From an uncultured Campylobacter sp. (lineage in GTDB: Bacteria; Campylobacterota; Campylobacteria; Campylobacterales; Campylobacteraceae): a stretch of 22,768 bases of DNA. Location: assembly GCF_938045595.1 (NCBI RefSeq), contig NZ_CALIBB010000189.1, positions 1-22,768 on the forward strand. Reading direction: 5' to 3'. The first letter of the stretch is position 1. Each line of letters begins with the position of its first letter. Below the pieces are notes generated by a model. That model ran no database searches, was not told the origin of the DNA, and saw nothing but the letters and a program-made list of their open reading frames with translations. Both the position numbers and the translations under genes were made by a program. Below are positions 14,848 to 22,291 of this stretch, one piece after another.

Positions 14848-15922
14848 ATGAATGAGCAAAATTTGAAATATATCGCAAATTTAAAAGTGCAGGACGTGCC
14901 GTGGAGCAGGCTCACGACCGCTTACGGCAGGGCGAGCGAGTTTGCTGAAATTTTTGAGAAACTCGCGCGGGCAATCGAGGCTTGTGATGCGGCGCGCGGC
15001 TTAGGCGGTGAGCAAAATTTAGACAGAGTGTTAAATTTAACAACCGAGTCCAGCGCAGGGCAAAATTTAAAAAGCAAGCCCGGTTGCTGGCAAAATTATA
15101 TGGATGCGGCAAGATGCAGCGCGGCGCAAAATTCCATAAATTTAGCGCAAAAGAGCGAGTCTAAATTTAAAAAGGCGGATAACGAGGCTGCGAAATTTAA
15201 AGCGGGCGGAGAGACGGAGCTTAAAACAGACGCGGCGAAGTGCGGCGAGGCGGAATTTAAGAGTGCGGATAGCGCGGCGATAAAATTTAAAGCGAGCCAG
15301 GCGAGTAAATTTAAAACGAGCGCGGCGGATAAGAACTCGGATGCGAGCGAGCGGGAGAAATTTGATGCCAAGGACCTTCAGGACGCGCTTAGTAAGATTT
15401 TTAACGAGATAGAACATCAAAGTACGCTTTGGCACGCAACCCCTTTTGCGCTGCTCTTTTTGGCGCGCATCTTTTATGCGGACGCGGGCGGCTGCGGGCA
15501 AAAACGCGAATAAAAATAATCAAAACGCTGCGGCGGACGAAATCGGCGGAAATAATCAGAACGCGGCGGATAGAAATGCGGATAAAAGCTGGCAAAACGC
15601 TGCGGCGAGCAGAAACGACGAAAACTGCGAAAACGAAGCGGCAGGCTTTATCGCGGCTCGGCTCGGCGGATTTTTTGCGTTTATGCTTGAGATTTGCGAT
15701 GACGCCGATAAGATCTCGCACGCAGCGCCGCTGGCGAGCTTTTCGGATATGCTTGCGGAAAAATATCTGTGGCCGCAGAGCGATGAGAATGACGAGGAGC
15801 GCTGGGAGGAGTACTTTTACGACGATGAGCTATTTTACAGCCTCTATTTTTATTCGCGGGCGGTTTTGGACGCGACTGGAGTGGACTTTGCGCAGTTTAA
15901 GCCTGGGCCAGGTGGCGTTTAA
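14848..15922 (+). pseudogene. Hypothetical protein gene split by a one-base frameshift in a repeat-rich insert
   Basis: Frame one runs from ATG 14848 (GGAGCG upstream) to a stop at 15513. Frame two continues to TAA 15922. Conserved-looking blocks lie in both: 'YIANLKVQDVPWSRLTTAYGRASEFAEIFEKL' (N-terminal) and 'NEIEHQSTLWHATPFALLFLARIF' in frame one, then 'AAGFIAARLGGFFAFMLEICDDADKISHAAPLASFSDML' and 'DDELFYSLYFYSRAVLDATGVDF' in frame two. Removing one A from the A5 run at 15500-15504 fuses them into about 357 residues. The 'HQSTLWHATPFALLFL' block resembles HEAT-like proteins with 'HQGT.Y.AT..A.PFL', a weak clue. Two low-complexity inserts, with KFK/EFK units and QN-Ala units, are encoded by AAATTTAAA and CAAAACGC words. 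It could be a true pseudogene, a phase-variable gene or a sequencing slip. Confidence 0.75.
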
Positions 15923-16139
15923 GGCTGCGCCATCTCGCCTTTTGATTCTAAATTTAGCGCGACGCGGGGCGTTTTGGCGACGCTTTGTTTAAATTTAGAC
16001 TTCAAAAAATTTTAAAATTCTTTAAAAATTTACGGCGTGCGGAATTTACAGATCGTCTTTTTAAATTTAAAATTCGCGCGATTTTTGATCGGCGGTGCGG
16101 TTAAGCTGCGGATAACGCTTTTAAATTTAGATCGCCGCG
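15923..16139. other. Gene-free stretch between convergent genes
   Basis: It contains repeat words (TTCTAAATTTAGCGCGACGCG, AAAAAATTTTAAAATTC at about 16004-16020, CTTTTTAAATTTAAAATTCGCGCG) and no plausible open frame. A terminator-like hairpin follows at 16140. Confidence 0.5.
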
Positions 16140-16171
16140 AAGCCTTAAACCCGCTTGCGGCGCGGCTTTTT
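16140..16171 (+). terminator. Candidate terminator between convergent genes
   Basis: AAGCC (16140-16144) pairs with GGCTT (16164-16168), enclosing CCGC/GCGG (16151-16154 with 16157-16160), and five Ts (16167-16171) close it. It overlaps the stop codon of the minus-strand gene and would terminate the plus-strand transcript. Confidence 0.5.
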
Positions 16172-16934
16172 ATGTGGTTTTAAAAAGATACCAATTCGGC
16201 GCAATTTTTTCTATCATTATAAACTCGCTAGGGCTCATTTGCGGCAGATCCGCCTCGTCTTGCACCCGTAAAAAGCCCACGGAATTATCGGTGATCCCGC
16301 CGATAAGTAGTATAAATCTTTTGCCCTCCGTCTCGGCGTGAGAGAGATGCAGGCTTTTGATCTCCGCCTTTGCGCGCTCGGGCTCGCCGCTAGCGTAAAG
16401 CTCGTAAATTTTTTCAAATGCCGCTAGGTTTTGCTTACCGAACTCCATAAGCTCTTTATCGGGCGCTAATATTAGCTTTAAATTTACGATATCTGCATCG
16501 GTTCTTTGCTCAAACTCCCGTTTTTGCGCCTCGCTAAATTTTTCATATTCGCTTACGATAGCCTCAATAATAGCGGTTTGCGCCAAAACTCGCACGGCGT
16601 AGATTCCGTCCTCCTTAGTATAGACGTAAAGATCGAAGTGCTTCTCTTTAGAGCCCAAAAATACGTGAAAAATCTCGCTAAATTCGCTGCTGCGTCCAAG
16701 CGAAGCAACCGTGATTTCGCTATAATTATCTGCCGCGTAGAATTTGCGCTTTAAATAGCTTCTCATCTCGCCTTTGAAATAAAGATTTTTATCGAAGTTT
16801 GCGTCGCTAAACAGCGAGCGGACGAGCTCTTCGTTAGAGCTCGCGTTTAGGTTTAACGCGCAGCTTGCACAAAATATGAGCGAGGCAAAAATTTTTGAAA
16901 ATCCCGCCGTTTTAAAAAATCTAAATAAGCTCAA
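16170..16934 (-). CDS. Exported hypothetical protein
   Basis: The product is about 254 residues of unknown family. The N-terminus has a Lys/Arg-bearing start, a hydrophobic core 'IFASLIFCASCALNL' (about 15-29) and a likely signal peptidase site near 'LNASS' (30-33), so it is probably periplasmic. A lipobox is not convincing. The mature part has strand-like segments ('HFDLYVYTKEDGIYAVRVL') then helices ('AIIEAIVSEYEKFSEAQKREFEQ', 'DKELMEFGKQNLAAFEKIYELYASGEPERAKAEI') and a C-terminal 'KRFILLIGG'. The start is a TTG with AAAGG nine bases upstream; no ATG fits. It follows hemC on the same strand after a repeat-filled 94-base gap, so it could be the end of that operon or separate. Confidence 0.75.
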   Translation of the reverse strand: MSLFRFFKTAGFSKIFASLIFCASCALNLNASSNEELVRSLFSDANFDKNLYFKGEMRSYLKRKFYAADNYSEITVASLGRSSEFSEIFHVFLGSKEKHFDLYVYTKEDGIYAVRVLAQTAIIEAIVSEYEKFSEAQKREFEQRTDADIVNLKLILAPDKELMEFGKQNLAAFEKIYELYASGEPERAKAEIKSLHLSHAETEGKRFILLIGGITDNSVGFLRVQDEADLPQMSPSEFIMIEKIAPNWYLFKTT

Positions 16935-16946
16935 AATTTAACCTTT

Positions 16947-17024
16947 GGAAATTTTATAAATTTAAAAAGTCCATAAATTCTGGAAATTTTAAAATTTTGC
17001 AAATTTTAAAACTCCGTAAATTTC
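16947..17024. repeat. Short A/T repeat pair between hemC and the exported protein gene
   Basis: GGAAATTTT begins at 16947 and again at 16982, a 35-base period. Each is followed by an A-rich piece, then TCC and TAAATT (near 16970 and 17013). The second copy holds the exact AAATTTTAAAATTT palindrome at 16984-16997. It lies in the presumed 5' leader of the exported protein gene. Confidence 0.55.
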
Positions 17025-17028
17025 GTTT

Positions 17029-17958
17029 TTATAGGCTCGCCATCTCTTCGGCGCGCGCGAGGAGCTGCTTTGCGCCCTTTTCGATAAAAACGCGCGCGAG
17101 CTCCGCGCCTACGCTTCGGTACTGCGATTTTTGCGCGACGATGCTTTGGCGGATGCTTTCGCTGCCGTCGGGTAGGCCCACTATCGCGCTGATATGGATA
17201 TTTTCGCCCTCAAGGCGCGCGTTGATGCCGATCGGCACCTGGCAGCCACCCTCTAAAACTCTGACGAAATCCCGCTCCACGGTCGTTTCGATAATCGCGC
17301 GTTCGTCTTTTAGAAATTCTATTGCGCGCAGGATTTGCGGCTCGTCCACCGCCTCGATGCCGAGCGCTCCTTGCCCCATCGCAGGGATCATCTGCGAGAT
17401 TTCAAAGGGCGCCACGTGCCTTACTTCGGCGCGTAAATTTAAGCGGTTGATGCCCGCCATCGCCAAGATGATCGCGTCGAATTCCCCCTCTTTGAGCTTT
17501 CTCAAGCGAGTTTGGACGTTGCCGCGCAAGGAGATTATCTCTAAATCAGGGCGCATGCTAAGCAGCTGCATCTTACGGCGAAGGCTAGTGGTGCCGACTT
17601 TTGCGCCGTGCGGTAGCTCGCCGAATTTAGAGTATTTTTCGCTAATCATCGCATCGCGCACATCCTCGCGCGCGCAGATCGCTGCTAGCACGAGCCCCTG
17701 CGGAAATTCCACGGGCACGTCTTTTAGGCTATGTACGGCGATGTGAGCTTCGCCGCGAAGCATGCTCTCCTCAAGTTCCTTCGTAAAAAGTCCCTTACCG
17801 CCGATCTTTGCAAGCGGCGTGTCTAAAATTTTATCGCCTTTGGTTTTCATGCTTTTTAGCTGCGCTTGGATGCCGCGGGCGTTAAGTAGCGATGCGATGT
17901 GCTCGCTCTGCCACAGCGCAAGCACGCTGCCGCGAGTAGCGATGATCAAATTTTTCAT
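17029..17958 (-). CDS. hemC: Porphobilinogen deaminase (hydroxymethylbilane synthase)
   Basis: HemC polymerises four porphobilinogens into hydroxymethylbilane, two steps after 5-aminolevulinate in heme synthesis, in the cytoplasm. The 309-residue length is normal. Landmarks are 'IATRGSVLALWQSE' (6-19), 'KGLFTKELEE' (55-64), 'HIAVHSLKDVP' with catalytic Asp80, 'GTTSLRR' (122-128), 'LRGNVQTRLRKL' (144-155) and the dipyrromethane-cofactor Cys239 in 'LEGGCQVPIG'. The ATG overlaps the fxsA stop as ATGA, so translation is coupled. In H. pylori and C. jejuni hemC lies beside proS-hemA. Here it is on the same strand but about 12 kb away, so the ancestral heme cluster has been opened. Confidence 0.97.
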   Translation of the reverse strand: MKNLIIATRGSVLALWQSEHIASLLNARGIQAQLKSMKTKGDKILDTPLAKIGGKGLFTKELEESMLRGEAHIAVHSLKDVPVEFPQGLVLAAICAREDVRDAMISEKYSKFGELPHGAKVGTTSLRRKMQLLSMRPDLEIISLRGNVQTRLRKLKEGEFDAIILAMAGINRLNLRAEVRHVAPFEISQMIPAMGQGALGIEAVDEPQILRAIEFLKDERAIIETTVERDFVRVLEGGCQVPIGINARLEGENIHISAIVGLPDGSESIRQSIVAQKSQYRSVGAELARVFIEKGAKQLLARAEEMASL

Positions 17959-18407
17959 TTTTCCTCTCCTATGCTTTTTCGGATCTCGATTTCGTTCTCT
18001 TCGATCACCTCTACGTCGATTACGTCGTCGTTTGCGCGGCTGCGTCGCCAGAATTTTCGTTCGCTTTTTTCGGAATTTTCGCTGCTAGCGTTAAATTTAG
18101 GCACGTCGCTGGTGACGCAGTAAAACGACGCAGTGATTATGCAAACGCCCAAAATATCGCCGAAAATGCCAGGTGCAATGAGAAAAACGCCGCCTACGAC
18201 GAAGCCCACGCCGCTTAAAATTTCTTTCGGCGAGATTTTCATTAGATTAAAAAAGCCCATCCACGAGCGGTTTGCTACGACGTATCCGCCTAAAATCGCG
18301 CTTATGACGATTTCCACCGCATACGCCGCAAAGCTGTTTGCGCTTACGAAATAATAGGTCGTAAATGCCTCAATTATCAGATATGGAACGATCAAAAGCC
18401 TAAACAT
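17955..18407 (-). CDS. fxsA: FxsA family inner-membrane protein
   Basis: The 150-residue membrane protein has hydrophobic segments at about 3-21, 27-45 and a long stretch 62-97, matching the FxsA layout, including 'GGVFLIAPGIFGDILG' (the family's 'lllPGfltDilG' motif) at about 72-87. The cytoplasmic tail is charged and ends in 'DDVIDVEVIEE', a typical FxsA ending. From established knowledge, E. coli FxsA relieves F-plasmid exclusion of phage T7 when overproduced; its normal role is unknown. The same protein sits beside hemC in C. jejuni. AAGGAAAAAT precedes the ATG. It is cotranscribed with hemC and probably with the phosphatase and lolA upstream. Confidence 0.92.
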   Translation of the reverse strand: MFRLLIVPYLIIEAFTTYYFVSANSFAAYAVEIVISAILGGYVVANRSWMGFFNLMKISPKEILSGVGFVVGGVFLIAPGIFGDILGVCIITASFYCVTSDVPKFNASSENSEKSERKFWRRSRANDDVIDVEVIEENEIEIRKSIGEEK

Positions 18408-18451
18408 ATTTTTCCTTGAATCATCACTTTAAGCCGCGCCTTTTCAAAGAC

Positions 18452-18477
18452 GCTAAAATTTAATCGCGGATTTTAGC
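18452..18477. terminator. Hairpin spanning the phosphatase stop codon
   Basis: GCTAAAAT (18452-18459) and ATTTTAGC (18470-18477) form a perfect 8-bp stem with a 10-base loop. On the minus strand it covers the stop codon of the phosphatase gene and lies 45 bases upstream of fxsA. It lacks a G+C core and T-run, so it may be a weak terminator, an mRNA stability element, or one of the genome's A/T palindromes. Confidence 0.35.
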
Positions 18478-19033
18478 AAATTCCGTCTGAATTTTTAATG
18501 TATCGCAAGAGTCCCTCGCAGCCGCGTTTGATATCTGCGTAGCAGCGCTCAAAATCGCGCGTGTAGTATGGATCGGCGATTTGTAGGCGTTCGGAGCCGG
18601 TTAAATTTGAATCGGCGCCTTTTAAATTTAAGGCGGTTTGTTTTGGTGCGCCTTTAAAATTTAGCGCGGTGCAGTCTGCAAAATTCCCCTCTTCAAATTC
18701 CAAAAGAAATTTTACCTTAGCCATATCCTTGCCGCGAAAAATTCGCCCCAGCGAGCGCATATTTTCATCGTCCATGCAAAGTATGAGATCGTAGCGCTCG
18801 TAGTCTGCGGGCGTGACCTGCACGGCGCGATGCGCTACGAGCGGCACCTTTTGCTCTTTTAGCACGCGCTGCGTTTCGTAGTAGGGCGGCGAGCCGATCT
18901 CGTCGGCCTGTGTCGCCGCAGAATCTACGCTCACGCGCGCACTTAGGCCGCTTTGATTAATAAAATTTTGCATCACGGACTGCGCCATCGGCGAGCGGCA
19001 GATGTTGCCGTGACATACGAAAAGTAGCCTCAC
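18473..19033 (-). CDS. Low-molecular-weight protein-tyrosine phosphatase with a tandem-repeat insert
   Basis: This cytoplasmic phosphatase acts on phosphotyrosine (or, in some relatives, phosphoarginine). The P-loop 'VCHGNICRSPMAQ' gives nucleophile Cys7 and Arg13, and the general acid is Asp154 in 'IADPYY'. The protein is 186 residues, about 35 more than is usual. The extra lies at about 115-148, between 'KVKFLLEF' and 'LQIADPYY', and contains two 11-residue units 'TALNFKGAPKQ' and 'TALNLKGADSN'. The insert is next to the acid loop, so it might affect activity. GTG 19033 is the only start that keeps the P-loop strand; it lies six bases after the lolA stop with no clear ribosome site, suggesting coupled translation. 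It belongs to the lolA-phosphatase-fxsA-hemC run. Confidence 0.93.
   Translation of the reverse strand: MRLLFVCHGNICRSPMAQSVMQNFINQSGLSARVSVDSAATQADEIGSPPYYETQRVLKEQKVPLVAHRAVQVTPADYERYDLILCMDDENMRSLGRIFRGKDMAKVKFLLEFEEGNFADCTALNFKGAPKQTALNLKGADSNLTGSERLQIADPYYTRDFERCYADIKRGCEGLLRYIKNSDGIC
18605..18670 (-). repeat. 33-bp tandem repeat inside the phosphatase gene
   Basis: Two 33-base units (18638-18670 and 18605-18637) encode the 11-residue repeats. On the minus strand each starts ACCGC, carries TTAAATTT- or CTAAATTTTAAA-type cores and then GGCGC. The period equals that of the intergenic tandem at 12502-12567, and the A/T core matches the intergenic repeat words. Confidence 0.8.
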
Positions 19034-19039
19034 GCGCGC

Positions 19040-19552
19040 CTACTGCGTGATGATGTCGTAGTTTTTCGGGATCGAGGGCTTAAAGATCGCCTCATTCACC
19101 GGCGCGTTTTTGCGGACATTGCTTAGATTTATGACGACCTTATTGTCCATTTTATCGGTGTAGCTGATCTTGCTCGGCAGATCATCCTTTAGCTCGATGA
19201 GATATTTCACGTCGTCGAAGCTCGCCTCATAAACGCCGTTTTTATTTGGCTTTGCGTTCGCTAGGATCGCGGTTAAATTTGGCGTTTCTTTGATATTCGT
19301 GATGATAGCTTGCTCTAGTTCGGGCTCGATTACGACGACCTTTGTGAAGCTAAAAAATATATTTTTTATCGTAGGGGTCTTGTAATGCCACACGGCGTGC
19401 TCTTTCGTGGCGCTAAAATCGCCGCCGTAGCTGATTTTCGCATCGTCGCTCTGCACGGTTTGCGAAAAATTTGCGCTCAGAGTGTTGAATTCTATCCCGC
19501 TTGCGAATGCAAAAATGCAGCTCGCCGCTAAAGAAATAAGAGTTTTTTTCAT
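19040..19552 (-). CDS. lolA: Outer-membrane lipoprotein carrier protein LolA
   Basis: LolA is the periplasmic chaperone that takes lipoproteins released by LolCDE across the periplasm. The 170-residue precursor has a signal peptide 'MKKTLISLAASCIFAFASG' cleaved near residue 18-19. The mature part shows the family pattern 'FNTLSANFSQTV.SDDAKISYGGDFSATKEHAVWHYKTP' (about 22-60), 'KVVVIEPELEQAII', and the C-terminal 'ISYTDKMDNKVVINLSNVRKNAPV...F'. Length is normal. Divergent pairing with secA is as in C. jejuni (Cj0943/Cj0942c). A TATAAT at 19591-19586 serves it. The phosphatase gene follows six bases after the stop. Confidence 0.93.
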   Translation of the reverse strand: MKKTLISLAASCIFAFASGIEFNTLSANFSQTVQSDDAKISYGGDFSATKEHAVWHYKTPTIKNIFFSFTKVVVIEPELEQAIITNIKETPNLTAILANAKPNKNGVYEASFDDVKYLIELKDDLPSKISYTDKMDNKVVINLSNVRKNAPVNEAIFKPSIPKNYDIITQ

Positions 19553-19585
19553 AAATTTTGCCTTTATTTTTGAAAATTTGCGCGT

Positions 19586-19591
19586 ATTATA
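19586..19591 (-). promoter_or_regulatory. -10 box of the lolA operon promoter
   Basis: A perfect TATAAT on the minus strand lies 33 bases before the lolA ATG. No -35 consensus is visible. It probably drives lolA, the phosphatase, fxsA and hemC. Confidence 0.6.
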
Positions 19592-19631
19592 GCCGTTTTT
19601 CTAGGATTTAATTAAATAGAAACTAAAAATA

Positions 19632-19640
19632 TGTTAATAT
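19632..19640 (+). promoter_or_regulatory. Possible extended -10 for secA
   Basis: TGTTAATAT reads as TGN followed by TAATAT, a weak extended -10, 32 bases before the ATG at 19673. If real, it excludes the upstream in-frame ATG at 19631 as a start. Confidence 0.35.
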
Positions 19641-19672
19641 GCACGGTTAAAATTTTAAAACTAAGGTTTGAG

Positions 19673-22291
19673 ATGTTTAAAAAGGTCATCCACGGGATTT
19701 TCGGTACTAAAAACGATAGGATCGTCAAACAATACGCCAAGCGCGCAGCGCAGATCAGTGCGCTTGAAGAAAACTACGCGGCGATGGACGATGCGGCGCT
19801 TAAGGCGGAATTTGAAGCGTTAAGAGCGCAAGTTCGCGCGGGCGAAAAGAGCACGGATGACGTGCTTAACGAAGTATTTGCTATCGTGCGAGAGGCGGGC
19901 AAAAGAGTGCTAAATATGCGCCACTTCGACGTTCAGCTAATAGGTGGTTTGGTGCTAAACGACGGCGCGATTGCCGAGATGAAAACGGGCGAAGGAAAGA
20001 CCCTCGTAGCGACTTTAGCGGTGGTGTTAAACGCGATGGAGGGCAAGGGCGTGCATGTCGTAACCGTAAACGACTACCTAGCTAAGCGCGATGCCGCGCA
20101 AATGGGCGAGCTATATGAATTTTTAGGGCTTAGCACCGGCGTGATCGTAGGCGGCGAATACGATGACGCCAAGCGCAAGGCTGCGTACGCGTGCGACATC
20201 ACTTATGGCACAAACAACGAGTTCGGCTTTGACTACCTGCGCGATAATATGAAATTTAGCGCGGATGAAAAGGTGCAGCGTGGGCATCATTTCGTAATCG
20301 TCGATGAAGTTGATAGTATTTTAATCGACGAAGCCAGGACGCCACTTATCATCTCTGGTCCTACGAACCGCACTCTAGACGGCTACATCAAGGCAAACGA
20401 AGTAGCTCGCCAAATGATCCGCGGCGAGGCGCCAGCCGATCCGAAAGGCAAGGCGACGGGCGATTTTACCGTAGATGAGAAAAACCGCGCCGTTTTGATT
20501 ACGGAGGTAGGAATTTCAAAAGCCGAGAAGCTTTTTGGCGTCGATAACCTCTATAGTCTCGAAAATGCAGTGCTTAGCCACTACCTTGATCAAGCACTTA
20601 AGGCAAATTATCTATTTGAAAAGGACGTGCACTACGTCGTGCGCGACGGGCAGGTCATAATCGTGGATGAATTTACGGGGCGTCTTAGCGAGGGTCGCAG
20701 ATTCAGCGAAGGCCTACACCAGGCTCTTGAAGCTAAAGAGGGTGTGCAGATCCAAGAGGAGAGCCAAACTCTTGCCGACATTACCTTTCAAAACTACTTC
20801 CGACTTTATGAGAAGCTTGCCGGTATGACGGGTACGGCGCAGACGGAAGCAACGGAATTTGCTCAAATTTACAAGCTCGAAGTGGTCTCGATCCCTACAA
20901 ATGTGCCGGTCATTAGAAAGGATCAAAACGATCTTATCTACAAAACCGAGCGCGAGAAATTTGATGCCGTCATAAATGAGATCAAGCGGCTAAATTCTAA
21001 AGGTCAGCCCGTGCTAGTGGGTACGGCGTCGATCGAAAAGAGCGAGAAGTTGCATGAACTTTTGGTTAAAGAAAACATCGCGCACTCCGTGCTAAACGCC
21101 AAAAATCACGAGCGTGAAGCGCAGATCATCAAAGACGCAGGCGTAAAGGGCGCAGTTACGATCGCTACGAATATGGCGGGACGCGGCGTGGATATCCGCA
21201 TAGACGACGAAGTGCGCGCTTTGGGCGGGCTGTATATTTTAGGTACCGAGCGTCACGAAAGCCGCCGTATAGATAATCAACTCCGCGGCCGAAGCGGACG
21301 TCAAGGCGATCCGGGCGAGAGTAGGTTTTTCTTAAGCTTGGAGGATAATCTGCTTAGAATTTTCGGAAGCGACAAGATTAAAAATATCATGGATCGCTTG
21401 GGGCTAAAAGATGGCGAACATATCGAATCAGGCATGGTTTCGCGCGCAGTAGAGAACGCGCAGAAAAAGGTCGAGAGCTTGCATTTTGAAGCGCGTAAAA
21501 ATATCCTAGAATACGACGACGTCGCAAACGAGCAGCGCAAGACGATCTATAAATATCGCAACGAGCTTTTGGATCCCGACTACGATCTGAAAGATAAAAT
21601 CATCCAAAACCGCGAGGAGTACATCTCTAGCGTGCTTGAGGAGCTTGAAATTTTCGACGGCGCAAATATCAAAGAGGTCGATAAATTCCCGATCGTCGCC
21701 AAAATCGCTCAAGAAACGGGCGAGGTGCTCGAAAATAGCGAGCTTGAGAAGGTCGATGATTTCAAAGAGCTGAAAGAAAAGATCATCGGCGCGCTTGCCG
21801 TTTCGTATGAAAACAAGATGGCGCCGATCGATCCGCAGCAGCGCAAAAGTATCGAAAAGATGCTTTATTTACAGATCGTCGATCGCGACTGGCGGGAGCA
21901 TCTGTATCAGATGGATATCCTAAAAGCGGGCATCGGACTTCGCGGCTACAACCACAAAGACCCGCTTACGGAGTATAAAAAGGAGAGCTACAATCTTTTT
22001 ATGGAGCTTGTAATGCGCCTCAAATCCGATAGCATCCGCTTGCTGCATTCGATCCAGTTTAAATCTAGGGAGGAGATCGAAGCCGAGCAGCGCGCGATGC
22101 AGGAGCGCATGGAGAGCTCAAACGCCAAAGAGCTCGCCGCTGCAAGCACGAATGAGGCGCAGCTAAAGGGTCCCGATGAGTTTGGCGACAAAAAGCCTAA
22201 GCGAAACGATCCTTGCCCTTGCGGCAGCGGCAAAAAATACAAAGACTGCCACGGCAAGGGCGGTCCGAAAAAAGGCGGCTTTGCGAGGTAG
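19673..22291 (+). CDS. secA: Preprotein translocase ATPase SecA
   Basis: SecA drives Sec-dependent export by pushing preproteins through SecYEG at the inner membrane. ATG 19673 is chosen because AAGG lies six bases before it and 'MFKKVIHGIFGTKNDR' matches known N-termini; an upstream in-frame ATG at 19631 adds 14 unlike residues. The 872-residue product has Walker A 'MKTGEGKT' (103-110), DEAD-like 'DEVDSILIDEARTPLIISG' (211-229), 'GMTGTAQTEATEF', then motor domain 2 with 'GTASIEKSEKLHELL', 'ATNMAGRGVDI' and 'DNQLRGRSGRQGDPG'. The helical scaffold contains 'LYQMDILKAGIGLRGYNHKDPL', and the C-terminal zinc/SecB-binding tail has C848, C850, C859 and H860. It is monocistronic as far as visible and divergent from lolA. 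Unlike its neighbours it has no low-complexity insert. Confidence 0.97.
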   Translation: MFKKVIHGIFGTKNDRIVKQYAKRAAQISALEENYAAMDDAALKAEFEALRAQVRAGEKSTDDVLNEVFAIVREAGKRVLNMRHFDVQLIGGLVLNDGAIAEMKTGEGKTLVATLAVVLNAMEGKGVHVVTVNDYLAKRDAAQMGELYEFLGLSTGVIVGGEYDDAKRKAAYACDITYGTNNEFGFDYLRDNMKFSADEKVQRGHHFVIVDEVDSILIDEARTPLIISGPTNRTLDGYIKANEVARQMIRGEAPADPKGKATGDFTVDEKNRAVLITEVGISKAEKLFGVDNLYSLENAVLSHYLDQALKANYLFEKDVHYVVRDGQVIIVDEFTGRLSEGRRFSEGLHQALEAKEGVQIQEESQTLADITFQNYFRLYEKLAGMTGTAQTEATEFAQIYKLEVVSIPTNVPVIRKDQNDLIYKTEREKFDAVINEIKRLNSKGQPVLVGTASIEKSEKLHELLVKENIAHSVLNAKNHEREAQIIKDAGVKGAVTIATNMAGRGVDIRIDDEVRALGGLYILGTERHESRRIDNQLRGRSGRQGDPGESRFFLSLEDNLLRIFGSDKIKNIMDRLGLKDGEHIESGMVSRAVENAQKKVESLHFEARKNILEYDDVANEQRKTIYKYRNELLDPDYDLKDKIIQNREEYISSVLEELEIFDGANIKEVDKFPIVAKIAQETGEVLENSELEKVDDFKELKEKIIGALAVSYENKMAPIDPQQRKSIEKMLYLQIVDRDWREHLYQMDILKAGIGLRGYNHKDPLTEYKKESYNLFMELVMRLKSDSIRLLHSIQFKSREEIEAEQRAMQERMESSNAKELAAASTNEAQLKGPDEFGDKKPKRNDPCPCGSGKKYKDCHGKGGPKKGGFAR

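Noticed and set aside
15142..15501. 119-codon minus-strand frame, Arg/Leu/Phe rich
   Set aside because: It is the complement of the KFK repeat region of the 14848 gene; the periodicity comes from the repeats and there is no start signal.
19631..19672. Upstream in-frame start for secA giving 886 residues
   Set aside because: No ribosome site precedes ATG 19631, it overlaps a likely -10 region, and the extra residues do not match SecA N-termini.
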